Source: Seison nebaliae (lineage: Eukaryota > Rotifera > Pararotatoria > Seisonacea > Seisonidae). From it: 64,000 nucleotides of DNA. The DNA lies in NCBI GenBank assembly GCA_023231475.1, contig JALJEE010002733.1:124001-188000 (forward strand), given 5' to 3'. Of this stretch, positions 24,320 through 36,681 are shown piece by piece. The notes under the pieces were generated by a model that was not told the origin of the DNA, made no database searches, and saw only the letters and a program-made list of their open reading frames with translations. Each line of letters starts with the position of its first letter. Position 1 is the stretch's first letter. The position numbers and the translations under genes are program-made.

Positions 24320-27300
24320 TAACAATGTCTATATAAGAGAAGTGAAAAAAAAAATATGGGAATATTATTTTATGGAGGAGATGAGTGAAGGAGATGTCGA
24401 GAAGGAATGACATCAATAGAAACATTTAAAAAATTAGTTCGAATGTAAAGAAAAATAATTTTATTCTTTTGTCAGAGCAGCCGTTAGAAATAATTGAGCA
24501 AAAATTTTCCGAAACACATTCTCCCACTATCGTTATCTGACATGTGAGAGAGAAAGATTCTCATTGAATGTTTAAAAAAAGAAAAAGAAAAAATAATAAA
24601 TTTTTCAAATTACATACCGGAAACAATTTGATAGGAAAATTATTTTATGAAGTTTGTGCGCACAGGAAACTAATGTATGAGTTTAGCGTTTTCCAATTAA
24701 TTTCTTATTAAATTAATTCTCTAAGCATATAAAGTATGTAACCTCTGTCATTTGAAGTGAACTTATTTAAAAGAGGTCGAATGAGAAGAAGTAAATCGAA
24801 CGTCTATAAAAGATTAAATGGACAAATGAGAAAACGAATGAAATTTAAATGGACAAATGGGAAATCGAATGAAATTTAAATGGACAAATAGGAAATCGAA
24901 TGAAATTTAAATGGACAAATGGGAAATCGTATGAAATGATAATGGATAAATGGGAAATGAAAGGGGAAAATGCATTTATGGATCTCTCAAAACATCTCTC
25001 AAAAAATAATGGTAAGATTACATTACTGAATGGCGTTATTAATAATATATTTGTAAATTCATATAATCTAAAAATCGATTTAACGTCTAAAAAATGTGGA
25101 GATTCTCCACTGGAGAAGTTCAAGAGATTATTCAACATATGTTGAATCGATCGATAAAAAGATGTTATATCTTTGTTAAATAATATTATGTTTATTTGAA
25201 TTATTATAGTCGCAATTTCCGAATTTTTTCTTTTTCTTTAAAAAAAACAATATCACTCGTTCGTATATATGTTTAGTCGATTCATATAATATTGAATAGA
25301 ATACGATAAAATGGAGATAACTTGAAAATTTTTTCAATTAACAATGTTTGAAAAAGATGAAAATATTGTATTGTATTTCATAATAACTATTGAAAATGCC
25401 GGAAAAACAGAAAATAATTGTGTTTTTAGTATTTTTATAAAAGAGTTCACTCGTCAAAAAAGAAATGATAGATCTGTCCATTTTTCTTTACGTAGAAGAA
25501 GAGTTGATAAGAGAGTAGACTTGTCTCCTATTCAATTGTACGAACGCTATAATTTTATACTTGCTCTAATTCAATTCGATTAAATTGAGAAAGTTCAAAT
25601 TTAGAAATGAAGACTAAAACATGTAATTCTTGTACGTTTAACAACATTATAGAAACGGTGAGATTTTGCTAGAAATAGTTGAATTTAATTCGTTCGCACA
25701 ATTGATAAATTGACGAAAAATTTATAAGAAGGAGAGGATCATATATGGACGAAGATGAGTCGTGTTTTGGTAGTGTCAATATTTTAATGTCATTAAACCT
25801 GTGTGGGAAACTTTTTATCTTTTTCTTTCATATAATATTTCTTTTTCATTTTTACGAACTTCTTCGCAAAACTTCTCACAATATCAGTTAATACACTGTG
25901 TCTAATACATGTTATCTACGACGTAGATACTTAATCATATAAGATATTCTCAATAAATTATACGTATTACATTATAATAAATAAATTAGAATTCATTGTT
26001 AAATTATGAGCTTTCATGCTTCCATTAATGATCTTATACTCACTTCCTCTCATATAACTGTCATAAAGTCAACACTTTATCTCTGACGTATAATATATGT
26101 ATTCTATACGAGACAAAAATGAGAAAAATAATTAAGAGAATAAATTGATCGACAATTAATAATCGTTAACAAAAGAATAACCAAAATCAGTACATCAACA
26201 AAAAGAGTTTGATACTCAAAAAAAATTTTAATCTCACAATTCTTCTCAATGAATCTATTTTTTTTTAAAGATTCTTATTAACATTGCTCAGTCTTAATAA
26301 TGTGTAAATGGTGTGAATAAATGAGATAAAAAGTAGGAAACTCTAACGACATTGAATGGGACGATTCTTTCACATAAGAAAATAAATGATGGAAAAACTT
26401 TTATTTTCTGATATGATCTCATTGAAACTTCTCCATTTATATAATTCTTCTTCTTACAAGAAATAATTGATTCATATCGGAAGATGAAAAAAGATGGTGA
26501 GCTATCAGCAGATCGGATTATGGTACAGAGAATTATGCATTTTTCTGCTTACAATCACATACTGATGATTCAACAATTCATTCAGCAACAACTTTTTTTT
26601 CCCATTTCTCAAAATCTCTTCACTAATGTAAGTTTTTAGCCGAAAATAATTTTCCCATTATTCTTTTAACATTCTCATTATTCGTCTCTACTCCATGTGA
26701 AGTTGAAGGGAAAATGTAGTTTCAAATTTCAATACAATAACTTGTGTATAAACATCATTAAAAAATTGTTTTCAGCTGATGATTTAACAAATTTAAGAAG
26801 ATCATTATCTCTTGTTATGAGGACATGAAATTTTATTTCGTTTTCAATAAACAAAATCAAATTTCATTAATACAGAGAATAAATGATATTCAAACGAATC
26901 GAATACTATTAGAGTAAAATTTAATTTCCATAAAATCTCGTAATATGATCGTATTACGACACATGATGAATAAATCTCATTGAAAAAACGATTAAATATT
27001 TTGAATGGACATTTAATAATTTTAACTGAGAGAAGACGTTGATGAAATTATTTTGAATGAATATTTGATCGGGAGGAAAGGAAAACTAAAATTTCCCTCC
27101 CGAAAATTTACCATTTCTCTCAATTTAGAAATGAATGGAAGAAATGTTAGACAGCTGCCAAATAAATAAATTTCAAGTGAAAAATTTTCGATAAATATGA
27201 AAAGAATTTATTTAGAAGAATATTTAAATTATTTAACATCCATTTGTTGAATAATAAACTACTGTGAAAATGAGATTTTGGGTACATATCTAATTGTTTC

Positions 27301-28434
27301 GAACAAACTGATCAATCTCTTTTGTTTTTCTCCCGCGAAAAGTATAATTCAAATCAATGTAGATAAAAGAAGTACATTTGAGAACGATTATTTATTATAT
27401 ATATTATTAATATTTTTTTTAAAAATTATTTTAAGAGCAATTTCAAAAATTAAAATGAAAACAACTTTTTGGTCGTTCCCTTATAAGTAATTTTGATATT
27501 CGAAAGGAAATGAATTCTCAACGATTTTCTCAAATAATTCCTGAGAATTTTAAGTGGAGGACAAAAGAAAATATTCAAAAAATTTTTAAACATACTAGAT
27601 TTGCGCTTTTTAGGGAAATGTAAAATATTAAATTGAATAACTTAAATTATTCACTATGTTTATTGCATTACATTTGTAAGAAAGAAAATTGAAAAATTAA
27701 TTCATTTTTTAATAGGAATCGAAAAGTTAATAAACAGATTTGGGTGTTATTGATTTTTGTTTAGGAATTACATCAGAACGAATTGACGTGGTAGGAGGAA
27801 AGAAGATGTAAATGGGAATTAGAGTCGAATTATAAATGAAAAGGAAAGGAAAAAAATTGGAATTGTTAGGTAGAATCGAATAAACGAAATGAAAAAAAAA
27901 ATTTGACGGTTAATTAACAATAGATAAGAATTGGTATTGATTTTGTTGTTGTTTGGAAGTAGAAATGATGCAATTAGTTTTTTTCATTTCTATTTTAGTG
28001 AATTTCAATTCGATTACTCGTTTGATATTATAGGAGGGAAGTAACAAAGTTTAGCAGATGTCAAATAGAAGTTTATTTTTGTTCGATTTTTAAAGGAATT
28101 GAAGGACATGTTGCTCAATTTCCATATTATTTTCTCCATTTTTTTACTCTGTTCCACTTGTATAATTTCTCGAATGAACCTGCTATTTTATAAGTTTTGA
28201 CAATTTTATTAATCGCCATAGGAAAGAAAGAAGTAAAGGAAAAAAAGTAACGGAAAACGAAAAAAAAACTTGTTATAAACATCCTTTTCGATTTGACTGT
28301 TCCTTGAAAAGAAAGATATTTTCTTAATAATTTTTTGGGTTAATAATCCTTTTTCTCAAATCCCAATTACCAAATAATTTCATACCTCTTCACATATCCT
28401 CCGTTTCTGTTCATATTAACCATTAATCATCCAT
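24320..28434. other. Long gene-free interval between divergent UGP2 and MFSD2-like genes
   Basis: About 4.1 kb of AT-rich sequence with short poly-A/T runs. It holds the 31-bp tandem repeat at 24811-24960. Open frames at 24845-25145 (both strands), 25344-25583 and 27278-27490 lack any domain, conservation signal or splice partners. Both upstream regions of the flanking genes lie here. No other feature recognised. Confidence 0.55.
24811..24960. repeat. Minisatellite, about 4.8 copies of a 31-bp unit
   Basis: Units start near 24811, 24841, 24872, 24903 and 24934. The consensus core is AAATGGACAAATGGGAAATC followed by GAATGAAATTT. The last copy is degenerate. The unit is not a multiple of three, so the open frames across it are not expected to be coding. 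Confidence 0.9.
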
Positions 28435-30601
28435 ATGGAAATCGATGAAAAATCTGTACATTGTAGAATGGTTGTGGAAATCGATGGTATGAGCGATGGC
28501 AATGTTTAGTTGTTTTTTACATTAATCCCCATTCCTTCTTTCATTCGAGTTTAGCAAGAGGAGAATAATGATGACAAGTGGCCATATGAAGAGAAAGTGA
28601 AGGGAAATGATCATGTAAAAATTTATGAAATGATTCTCTATGGGATCGGTGGACTACCTTATGAGTTATGTGCTAATGCAATCGGATTTTATATTACAGC
28701 ATTCCTCTTGGAAGTAGCTCAAGTTTAGTTAAAATTTCTTAACATTCTTCTACATATTCAATGAATTAGATTCGTGCAGTTTATGCATCAGCTGTAGTTT
28801 TTGCGGCTAAGGTATTTGACGCCATAACTGATCCTTTAACTGGAATGTGCGTTAGTGCTACCAATTCGAAATATGGTCGAACGAAACCTTGGTTGGTATT
28901 TAAATGATGAATGAATAAAATAAAAATTTTGTGGTTTTTTTCAGGGTACTCGGTTCGACGATACCTGCCATCTTCTGCTATTTGGGTCTTTGGTATGTTC
29001 CCGACGGTTGGTCTCAACACAGCAAAGTCATGTACTATATTTTTTTCAATTGTGCGTTTGGTTTATTCTTATCAGTTTGTAAATATTTGTTTGTCTCATG
29101 AGAATTGTGGTAATTTATTAATTTTCTAGTTATTACATGTACCTTACACTACAATGGTGATGTACGTTACTAATAATAGTACTTTACGAGACCGATTGAC
29201 AGCATTCAGTTTTATTAAATTTCCTTCTTCTTGATAAATTCATTCACGTGTAATAGGAATGATCTTCGAAGCATTTGGTATACTTGCTTCTGTTGTTACA
29301 CAAGGTCTCATCATCCGAATGAGTGGTGGGTCGTTGGGAGAATGCGATACAGATGGAAATACCACAACAAACTCATTAGAAAAGACAGTTCTTTTTTGAA
29401 ATTATATTCTTCCATTTCTTCTTATTCTACATAGAAAAAAGGATATATTTATGCTGCTATTTTTATGGGAACGATGTATTTCATCTGTGTGATTTGTATC
29501 ACTTTAGGTGTCAAAGAACGAATCCGTTAGACATCTAATTCCAATCATTACAATCATTTCAAACTCTTCTTAGGAACGGCTAAACATCACATCTCTCAAA
29601 TTGGACGATCAGTTAAACTGGTTTTATCACATCGACCTTACCAAATATTAGTAGGAGCTTATGTCATGTCATGTTTGTCCATTCAAACCGTTCAAGGATG
29701 TTTAATTCTTTATTGTAAATACGTTCTCCACGCGGAGAAACATTTCGATTTCATTTGTATCACATTAATCGTTATACATTCTCCCCTTCCACTATCTAAA
29801 TTCTATTCAATATTTTCAGGCTTCTGCCGTCGTTTCACAACCGTTATGGTATTATTTGATGGGTAGAATTGGTAAGAAGCCGTTATGGATGATGGGTTGT
29901 GTCGTTAGTACATTTCCCCAATTTATATTTTCTTCAAATCGAAACATATTTTTAAATTATTTGAAAATTTTAAATTTCCACTCAAATTTTTATTAGTTTT
30001 TGTTTCCATCATACGAAAATTTTCGAGAAAATACATCGAGATGAATTGAAACGATTTAAGAAAAGTAGAAATGATTGTATTTGTATATTATTTGTAGGTG
30101 TTAGGACCATGTGCGATTGTTCTCTTTTATCTGGAGAATATATCGACAGCCTATGTCGTCTTCATAATAGCTGGAATGACCATTGGCATCAATTTTCTGG
30201 TTCCATGGAGTATGTTACCGGATGTGCTTGATAATTTCGTTTTCAAATACGAAGAAAGGCATGATCCAATATTCTACTCATTTTTCGTTTTTATTACAAA
30301 ATTCTCAGCTGGTATCGCATTAGCTGTCTCACAATTGGTCTTAGAGTTTGATTTGAAATTAATTTTGGGAAACAGTAATAATTTCTTTCATAGATATGTA
30401 GGGAAATATGAAGCTGGCCGTTGTGAACAGCCGCCAACCGTTGGGAAAACATTAAGGTACATTGTTGTACCGGGTCCATTTATATTTAATTTAATTTGTA
30501 TCATCTTCCTCTGGAGATACCCATTAACTTCCAGTTATATGAAGAAGGTAAATAATAAAGTCAGAGATATCCCACAGTTACCTGTCATTCTCTCTTCTTA
30601 A
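28435..30601 (+). CDS. MFSD2-like sodium-dependent lysophosphatidylcholine symporter family protein (MFS)
   Basis: About ten exons separated by 48-55-nt introns join in phase. Exon 1 is 28435-28503 and exon 2 28555-28722; others start near 28770, 28945, 29130, 29257, 29434, 29574, 29820 and 30098. Family stretches are KVFDAITDPLTGMCVS (transmembrane helix 2, with the two Asp of the Na+ site), SKYGRTKPW, LLHVPYTTMVMYV, LRDRLTAFR, FLVPWSMLPDVLDNF and FYSFFVFITKFSAG, the last keeping the Lys that contacts the lipid phosphate in MFSD2A. Twelve hydrophobic spans can be traced. MFSD2A moves lysophospholipids across plasma membranes; substrate here is inferred. The short acidic N-terminus (MEIDEKSVHC) starts at the first in-frame ATG. 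It could also be a more distant MFS_2/GPH paralogue. Confidence 0.88.
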
Positions 30602-31330
30602 TCGATTTATCCATCCATTCTCCCCAAATATGTCATGCAATTTATAGAAATCATGAAAATACCTCAATAAAAGATTACATTTACAACACTTTTACTTGAA
30701 AGAGAAAATGGGTCGGAAATAGCCGATAATTATTTGATCAAAACTTTCCAACATTCAAACCATCCAAACTCAATCATCAAGTCTATTTTTGAAAGGCAAC
30801 TATTTTTTATTATTTATTCTTAATAAACATCGATAAAATCAACTCAATTTTTCTATTTGTGTAATGTTCTCAACGTGATTTAAAGAAAAACAGAATCATC
30901 CTAATCTTTTAAAAACCATCTAAACCAAATTGCATTAAACTATTCCTAATTCAATTCCTGATTCTCCTGATATTCTCAATTCAATATCATCAATTCGGAT
31001 ATTTAAATTTGTCATAAACGTTAGATTCTAACAACATTTACATAGTAACTCCAATTTAATTGTTTTGAAGCGATTTGATGGGTACAATTTATTCACACAT
31101 AAAATAAAACACAAGAGAGATACGAAAAATGGGAAAAACGAGAGTTTGAACTGATACAGGTGGAAAGAACAGATAAATCATATCGATAGAACGTGAGGTG
31201 GTTTTATATATACATTTCGTGGGAAAACAATTAAAGCGATACTTAATATCTCGTTCAACAAACATTATCCGAGTGACATCTGACCGTAAAGTTAAGTAAT
31301 CTAAGGTTTAATTTGATAATGCCAGCTCGC

Positions 31331-31614
31331 TCATTGTTTTCGATTGCCTGATGGCTTGATTTTTGTGCTTATTATAATATCTTGATCTAGATCTGGACTT
31401 GAATGATTCTCAGGTATTGATGGAATTATAGGTAATGCTGGAAGAATGGACTCGTTTTCAAGAATTTTTTAGCTAATCTAAATCCGGCATGATCATTGAA
31501 TTTATCGACAATCAAAATTGCTGATGTATCGACGTCTTGAATGAAACTGCCGTATGGACAATCCACTAGATTGATACCTTCAGAGAATCCCAGACATCTC
31601 TTAAGTCTTCGTCC
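31331..31614 (-). pseudogene. Frameshifted coding remnant of unknown family
   Basis: Reading the minus strand from 31614, an open frame gives a globular-looking sequence containing GRRLKRCLGFSEGINLVDC and DTSAILIVDKFNDHAGFRLA. At a run of six A (near 31478) the frame is lost. One extra A would continue into ILENESILPALPIIPSIPE and end GNRKQ at the TGA at 31333-31331. Both halves look like ordinary protein. The upstream side meets an in-frame TGA immediately before the AAAGATGG start, so the remnant is truncated there or an exon begins there (a GAG acceptor is possible). I cannot name the family. A sequencing or assembly indel in the homopolymer would make this a live terminal exon instead. 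Confidence 0.5.
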
Positions 31615-31722
31615 ATCTTTGCCTCATCTGAGGGTTTAAATGAACTATTCAATCTGAACTAGTTATACCAGATTTGACCAAGTGAAGGATAACCAGGAAA
31701 AGGTTATGTAGGAAATGTTAAA

Positions 31723-31824
31723 ATGGACGAACGAGATGAAGAAAGACATCTAACGTATAGAGGCAAAGCTGAATACGAAAGAAAGTATCAAGACCCTATT
31801 GCAAATATCTGCGTTATCTTGTAA
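31723..31824 (+). other. Short coding-like frame, possibly an orphan exon or gene fragment
   Basis: A 33-codon frame from ATG 31723 encodes a charged peptide beginning MDERDEERHLTYRGKAEYER and stopping at 31824. Its composition is more protein-like than the AT-rich flanks. It lies just downstream of the minus-strand remnant and in opposite orientation. No family, splice partner or promoter recognised. Confidence 0.25.
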
Positions 31825-32260
31825 AATATGAATGGAACATTAACTTCGGGTCACAGCGTATATCATTTTCAAAACTCAAATTTTTACTTTTATTATTTAT
31901 CTTATGAATATTTTATCATCGTTTCTTTCAACCTTAAACGATCGTTACATAGTTTCTAGTATTGTACAGTAGGGCTATTATTGTCTTCAAAAAACCAGTT
32001 TTATTAAAATTATCAAGTTTTCAACATTTTAGTTTTCCTGTTTTGACAATTTCCTAATGATAAATGAGGTTAAATAAATTAATATTAAATAAATTGACAT
32101 ATTATATCTGTTAGATGTAAGAAGCTGAAATTTTAGATAGAATAATTTGAATGATGAGGAAATTTGTGAGAGAAAAGGATTTAAATAAAGAAAACTTTGT
32201 AATATTATAAACGTTTAAGCTTAGATCAAAAATATACGGAACTATTAGTTTAAGTGAAGA

Positions 32261-35200
32261 ATGAGTCGAAGAGATGCTGAAGCACGTCGCGCCCAAGCGT
32301 TAGATCAATTATTAAATACAAAAAAATCGGAACGTTCAGAAATTGATGCATTAAAAGAGAAAGAGGACGATGTCGATGATGATATGTATGATTATATTTC
32401 CGAAGATGAATTCGATCCCGAACAACATGTTGAATGGAAGGAAGCATTGAAAGAGGATTTCGAAGATGAAATCAATTCGTCAAAACAGAATAATAAATCA
32501 TTAAAGAATGATAGAAAACGGAAACGAGAAGAGAAGAAATTGAAGAAGTTGAAACAAGCGAAAACATTCTCTTCTTCATTGTTCGTTCAAAATTGTTGTG
32601 AAGAGATTGAGAGAGATGAAGAAGATGAAGAGGAGGAAGAAAAGGAAGAGAAATCGAATCAATTAGATATTCGAGATTTTGGTGAGAAGAAGAATTCGAA
32701 TGTATCAATTATGGATAAGTTGACGAATATTTATGAGAAACAAATGGAAAAGAAACGTCAACAGAAGATGGAAATGAAACAGAAATTGATGTCACCAGGA
32801 GATACAGATGAGATTTTAGCAGATTTATTAGCGAATAAAAACGAGTATATTAAAGAAGAAGAAGAAGAAGAAGAAGAAGAATCGAAAAAAGAGGAGGAGG
32901 AGGAAGATGATGATTTCGATTTTCTTAATGATAATACTCAAATGAATGTGATAGAGAATGAGAAGAAGGAGAAGAAATATGAATCGATTCAAGAAAAGAA
33001 TATAAAGATAGAGATAAATGAAGAAGAAGATGATGATTTCGATTTCGCTGATGGAGAAGAATTGTATGATGATAAAAAGAAGAAAATTTTCATTTTTGAA
33101 ATTTATGAAGAGAATTCAAAATTATATTTAATCGGCAAATTGAATCGAACCAACGAGAGTTGTTGCATTGTTGTGAATGGAATGTATCGTGAAGTTCTCT
33201 TTGAGAATGATGGAAATCGAAATTTCGATATGATGAAACAAGAAATTATCGATCATAATCAATTAGATGATATGATAATGAAATGGAGAATTGTTGAACG
33301 TAGAGACGTAATGAAAAACGGGAGAAACAATTCATATTTGCAACTTTATTTCAAATCAGATCGATTATTGAGACGTTTAAAAGAGTTGAATTGGAAGGAG
33401 ACGATTCATTATCTTCATCGGTCGATGGTGGAGGAGTTTATCTTACAATTCAATATGTATGGTCCTTCTTGGATAGAGATTGAGAATTTTGAAGAAAAAT
33501 TATCTCCCAACACATTTATTTCATGGACGAATCATGAATATGTTATTAATTTAGAAGATGGTCAATTTTCTATGAGAAATCATATGAAATTATTGAATAA
33601 TTATCAACTCGTTCCACAATTCAAATTAGCTTCGATTCATTTGGGTGAATTGGACGAGAATATTGTCAGTCTTTCCATTGTCTATCATTCTAATTGGAAG
33701 ATCGATCAAGAGAATGACGAGAAATCAGAACGAAATAATTTGACATTTATCACCAACCGAATGTTGCCCAATGAAGAATTGCCAAAGAACTTTTCCGAAA
33801 TGTTACGAGAATGTGAGAAAAGTCGTGGAATTAAAATTAATTTATGTCGATCCGAATCTGATTTACTTCGATGTTTTCTCGATTTTCTTAATGAAAAAGA
33901 TATCGATATAATCGTCGGTTATGATTTATTGGAGAATCAAATGAAATTATTAAGTAAACGATTGAAATTACATTTCTCCAATCGAGTTCAATGGTCGAAA
34001 ATTGGTCGAATTAAACGAACAGATATCAATTCCGTTTTATTTCCATTAAATGATGTCATATCGATCGGACGATTACAATTAGATATAAAATCATCATCTA
34101 AAGAATTAATACAAAAATTGACGAGTTTCGATTTCTCTTCGATCGTCAAATCGACACTCTCTATCAATTTTCAGTTGATGAATGTTGATCGATTGAAAAA
34201 TAGAAATGTCTTTCCAATTTGTATGAGTCAAATTCGGAAATGTCTTCTCCAAATTCAAGTTTCTAATCAATTATTGATTTGTCCGTTGATGTATGAGATT
34301 ACGAAGATTGTTGGAAATCGATTTTGTCGGACATTAATCGGTGGTCGTGCTGAACGGAACGAATCATTATTATTACACGAATTCTTCCAAAGAGATTTCG
34401 TTTTACCATCTCCTATATCGAAATATTCGAATAAGAAACCCGTTATCGTCGACAATGAAGCGACATATACTGGTGGTTTGGTGTTGGAACCGAAAATCGG
34501 TTTATATCGTCAAATGGTAATTCTCATCGATTTCAATTCACTTTATCCGAGTATTATTCGTGAATTTGACATTTGTTTCTCCACCATCAATTGGAGTGAT
34601 TGGAAGAATGAGGAATGGAATGAGTTGTTGAATGAGAAGAATCGTTTAAATTATGAGAAACCGGTTTTGCCGAAATTGATGGAAAATTTAATTGAGAAAC
34701 GGAAAGAAGTGAAAGAATTGATGAAGAATGAAGAGGGGGGAAAGAAGAATCAATTAGATGTAAAACAAAAAGCATTAAAATTGACAGCTAATTCCATTTA
34801 TGGTTGTTTGGGAATGATGACATCGAGATTTTATGCGAAACCATTAGCTGCATTGATAACGTGTAAAGGTCGTCAGATTTTGTTGAAAACGAAAAATTTC
34901 TTAGAGAAAGAAATGAAAATTGAAGTTATTTATGGTGATACAGATTCATTGATGATTAATTCAAATACTCGATCAATAGACGAAGTAAGAAAGTTGAGTG
35001 AAAAATTAATTGAATGTGTAAATGAACAATATCAAATCCTGCAAATGGGAATTGATGGAATTTATGAACGTTTACTCCTTCTCAAAAAGAAGAAATATGC
35101 AGCACTCTTATATGATGAGAATGGAAAGAATGAAATAGAATTGAAAGGAATTGATGTGGTTCGACGTGATTGGTGTGTCATAGCACGACAAATTGGAAAG

Positions 35201-36681
35201 GAAGTTATCCGATTTATTTTAACATCAACATCACCCGAAGAGACGAATGAAAATATTATAAATTATTTGAAAGAACAAAAGAAGAAAGTGGAAGATGATG
35301 AAGTAAATATTAACCAATTCGTAATCAGTAAAATTCTTCATCGACATCCGGAGAAATATGTAGAAAAGAAATCGTTACCTCATGTCAATGCTGCTTTATA
35401 TCACAATGAATATTTCCATTTGAATCGTATCAATTGTGAACGGTTTAAAGGAAATGATACCGTCAATTATGTCGTTTGTTCAAATGAAGAAAATTCTTCA
35501 AAAAATTATCCAGAACGATCATATACTCTCCAACAATTCGAACATCAATTCAAATCAAAAAAGAAGTTGATAATTGATAAAATTTATTATATATCTCAAC
35601 AAATCTTTCCAATCATTTCACGAATTGTCACTTCCATCGATTCGATCGATCTAGAAGAAATTTCATCCATTTTCAATATTTCCATTCCACATCATCAATC
35701 CAAATTACAAAATAAATCATATGTGGGAAATTCAGTTTCGAATAATTTAAACAATTTATTGAACGGGAAGAAATCGCGAAAAATCTTCGATCGATTCTCC
35801 ATCAATTGTCCAGAATGTCAAACGGAAAACTCTTCAACTCGTCTTATGGTTCGTCGACGATCCGATATCGATCCTCAAGTTAATCTTTTTCCATTTTCTT
35901 CCATCAAATTCTCTCAATTTCTAATTTTAGTTAATTTTCCTTTTCACCAAATGTGTTAATGGGGATTGTGGAAATAATTTTCTAAGTACAAATGGAAAGT
36001 TCATTGTCATTCAATTCCGCAAGTTCTTACAAGAACAATTTGAAAAATTAATTCAAATGAACTTCCGTTGTAATGATATCACTTGTAATCAATTGACATA
36101 TGGAGAATGTTCGTGGTTGAAGGATAATAAGAAACTTCGTTGTTCCATTTGTAAAATTGGATATCTTGAGATCGATGTTGGATATTTCTCATTCTTATTT
36201 TCTATATTTTATTTTAAGTATACGAAAACGGATTTTCATGCTCATTTGACGAAATTGAAAGAAATATTTTCATTAGAGAAATTAGTCGATTTCATCAATT
36301 CGTCGATTAGCGAAATGAATATGTCGAAAGAGAATTTTAATAAACTACAAAAAGATGTAGTGGATGGTTTATATTTTTTTTTAATATGAATTTAATATTG
36401 GAGATTTTTTCTTATTTTTAGCAATGCAATTATACAATAGTTTATCCAAGAACGTTAAAGAACAAATACCAATAATGAACAAGTTGAATGGGGTGGAATG
36501 GAATGGAAATAAACTGGAGTTTGGAGAACGTTATGTGAATTTTTTAGAAATTTTAAACAAACAAATTGACAACTATCTGAAATGCATTCAGTTCGAGAAT
36601 TTGAACTTAGGAGCATTAATTCACACTATTTACGGTGACAATCGTCTAATGAATGCACAACAACTTTCTATGTATTTATAA
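32261..36681 (+). CDS. POLA1: DNA polymerase alpha catalytic subunit
   Basis: Exons 32261-35878, 35931-36176, 36219-36366 and 36422-36681 join in phase to about 1,423 residues, close to the usual ~1,460. It is the B-family polymerase that extends RNA primers made by primase at replication origins and on Okazaki fragments. An acidic Glu-rich N-terminus precedes the fold. Polymerase motifs are clear: motif A DFNSLYPSII, motif B KLTANSIYGCLG, motif C YGDTDSLM and the KKKKYAALL segment. The C-terminal zinc region, spread over exons 1-2, has CPEC, KCVNGDC, CNDITC and CSIC pairs, needed in family members for binding the B subunit and primase. The exonuclease region (residues 560-700) lacks obvious DxE active-site motifs, as expected for polymerase alpha. 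The final 86 residues form the usual helical tail (FENLNLGALIHTIYG). Confidence 0.96.
32857..32907 (+). repeat. GAA/GAG tract coding poly-Glu in POLA1
   Basis: A run of GAA and GAG codons encodes an almost pure Glu stretch in the N-terminal acidic region of polymerase alpha. A second acidic run lies near 32617-32650. Such tracts are low-complexity and length-variable. Confidence 0.85.

Larger units (their letters stand above)
30602..32260. other. Intergenic region with coding remnants
   Basis: AT-rich sequence between MFSD2-like and POLA1 genes (both +). It contains the frameshifted minus-strand remnant at 31331-31614 and a 33-codon plus-strand frame at 31723-31824 whose composition looks coding. 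Apart from these, nothing recognised. Confidence 0.5.

Noticed and set aside
24845-25145. Overlapping open frames on both strands (97 and 81 residues)
   Set aside because: They run through the 31-bp tandem repeat whose period is not a multiple of three, and neither strand shows a family motif.
25344-25583. 79-residue plus-strand frame
   Set aside because: Isolated, AT-rich, no domain, no nearby exon to join.
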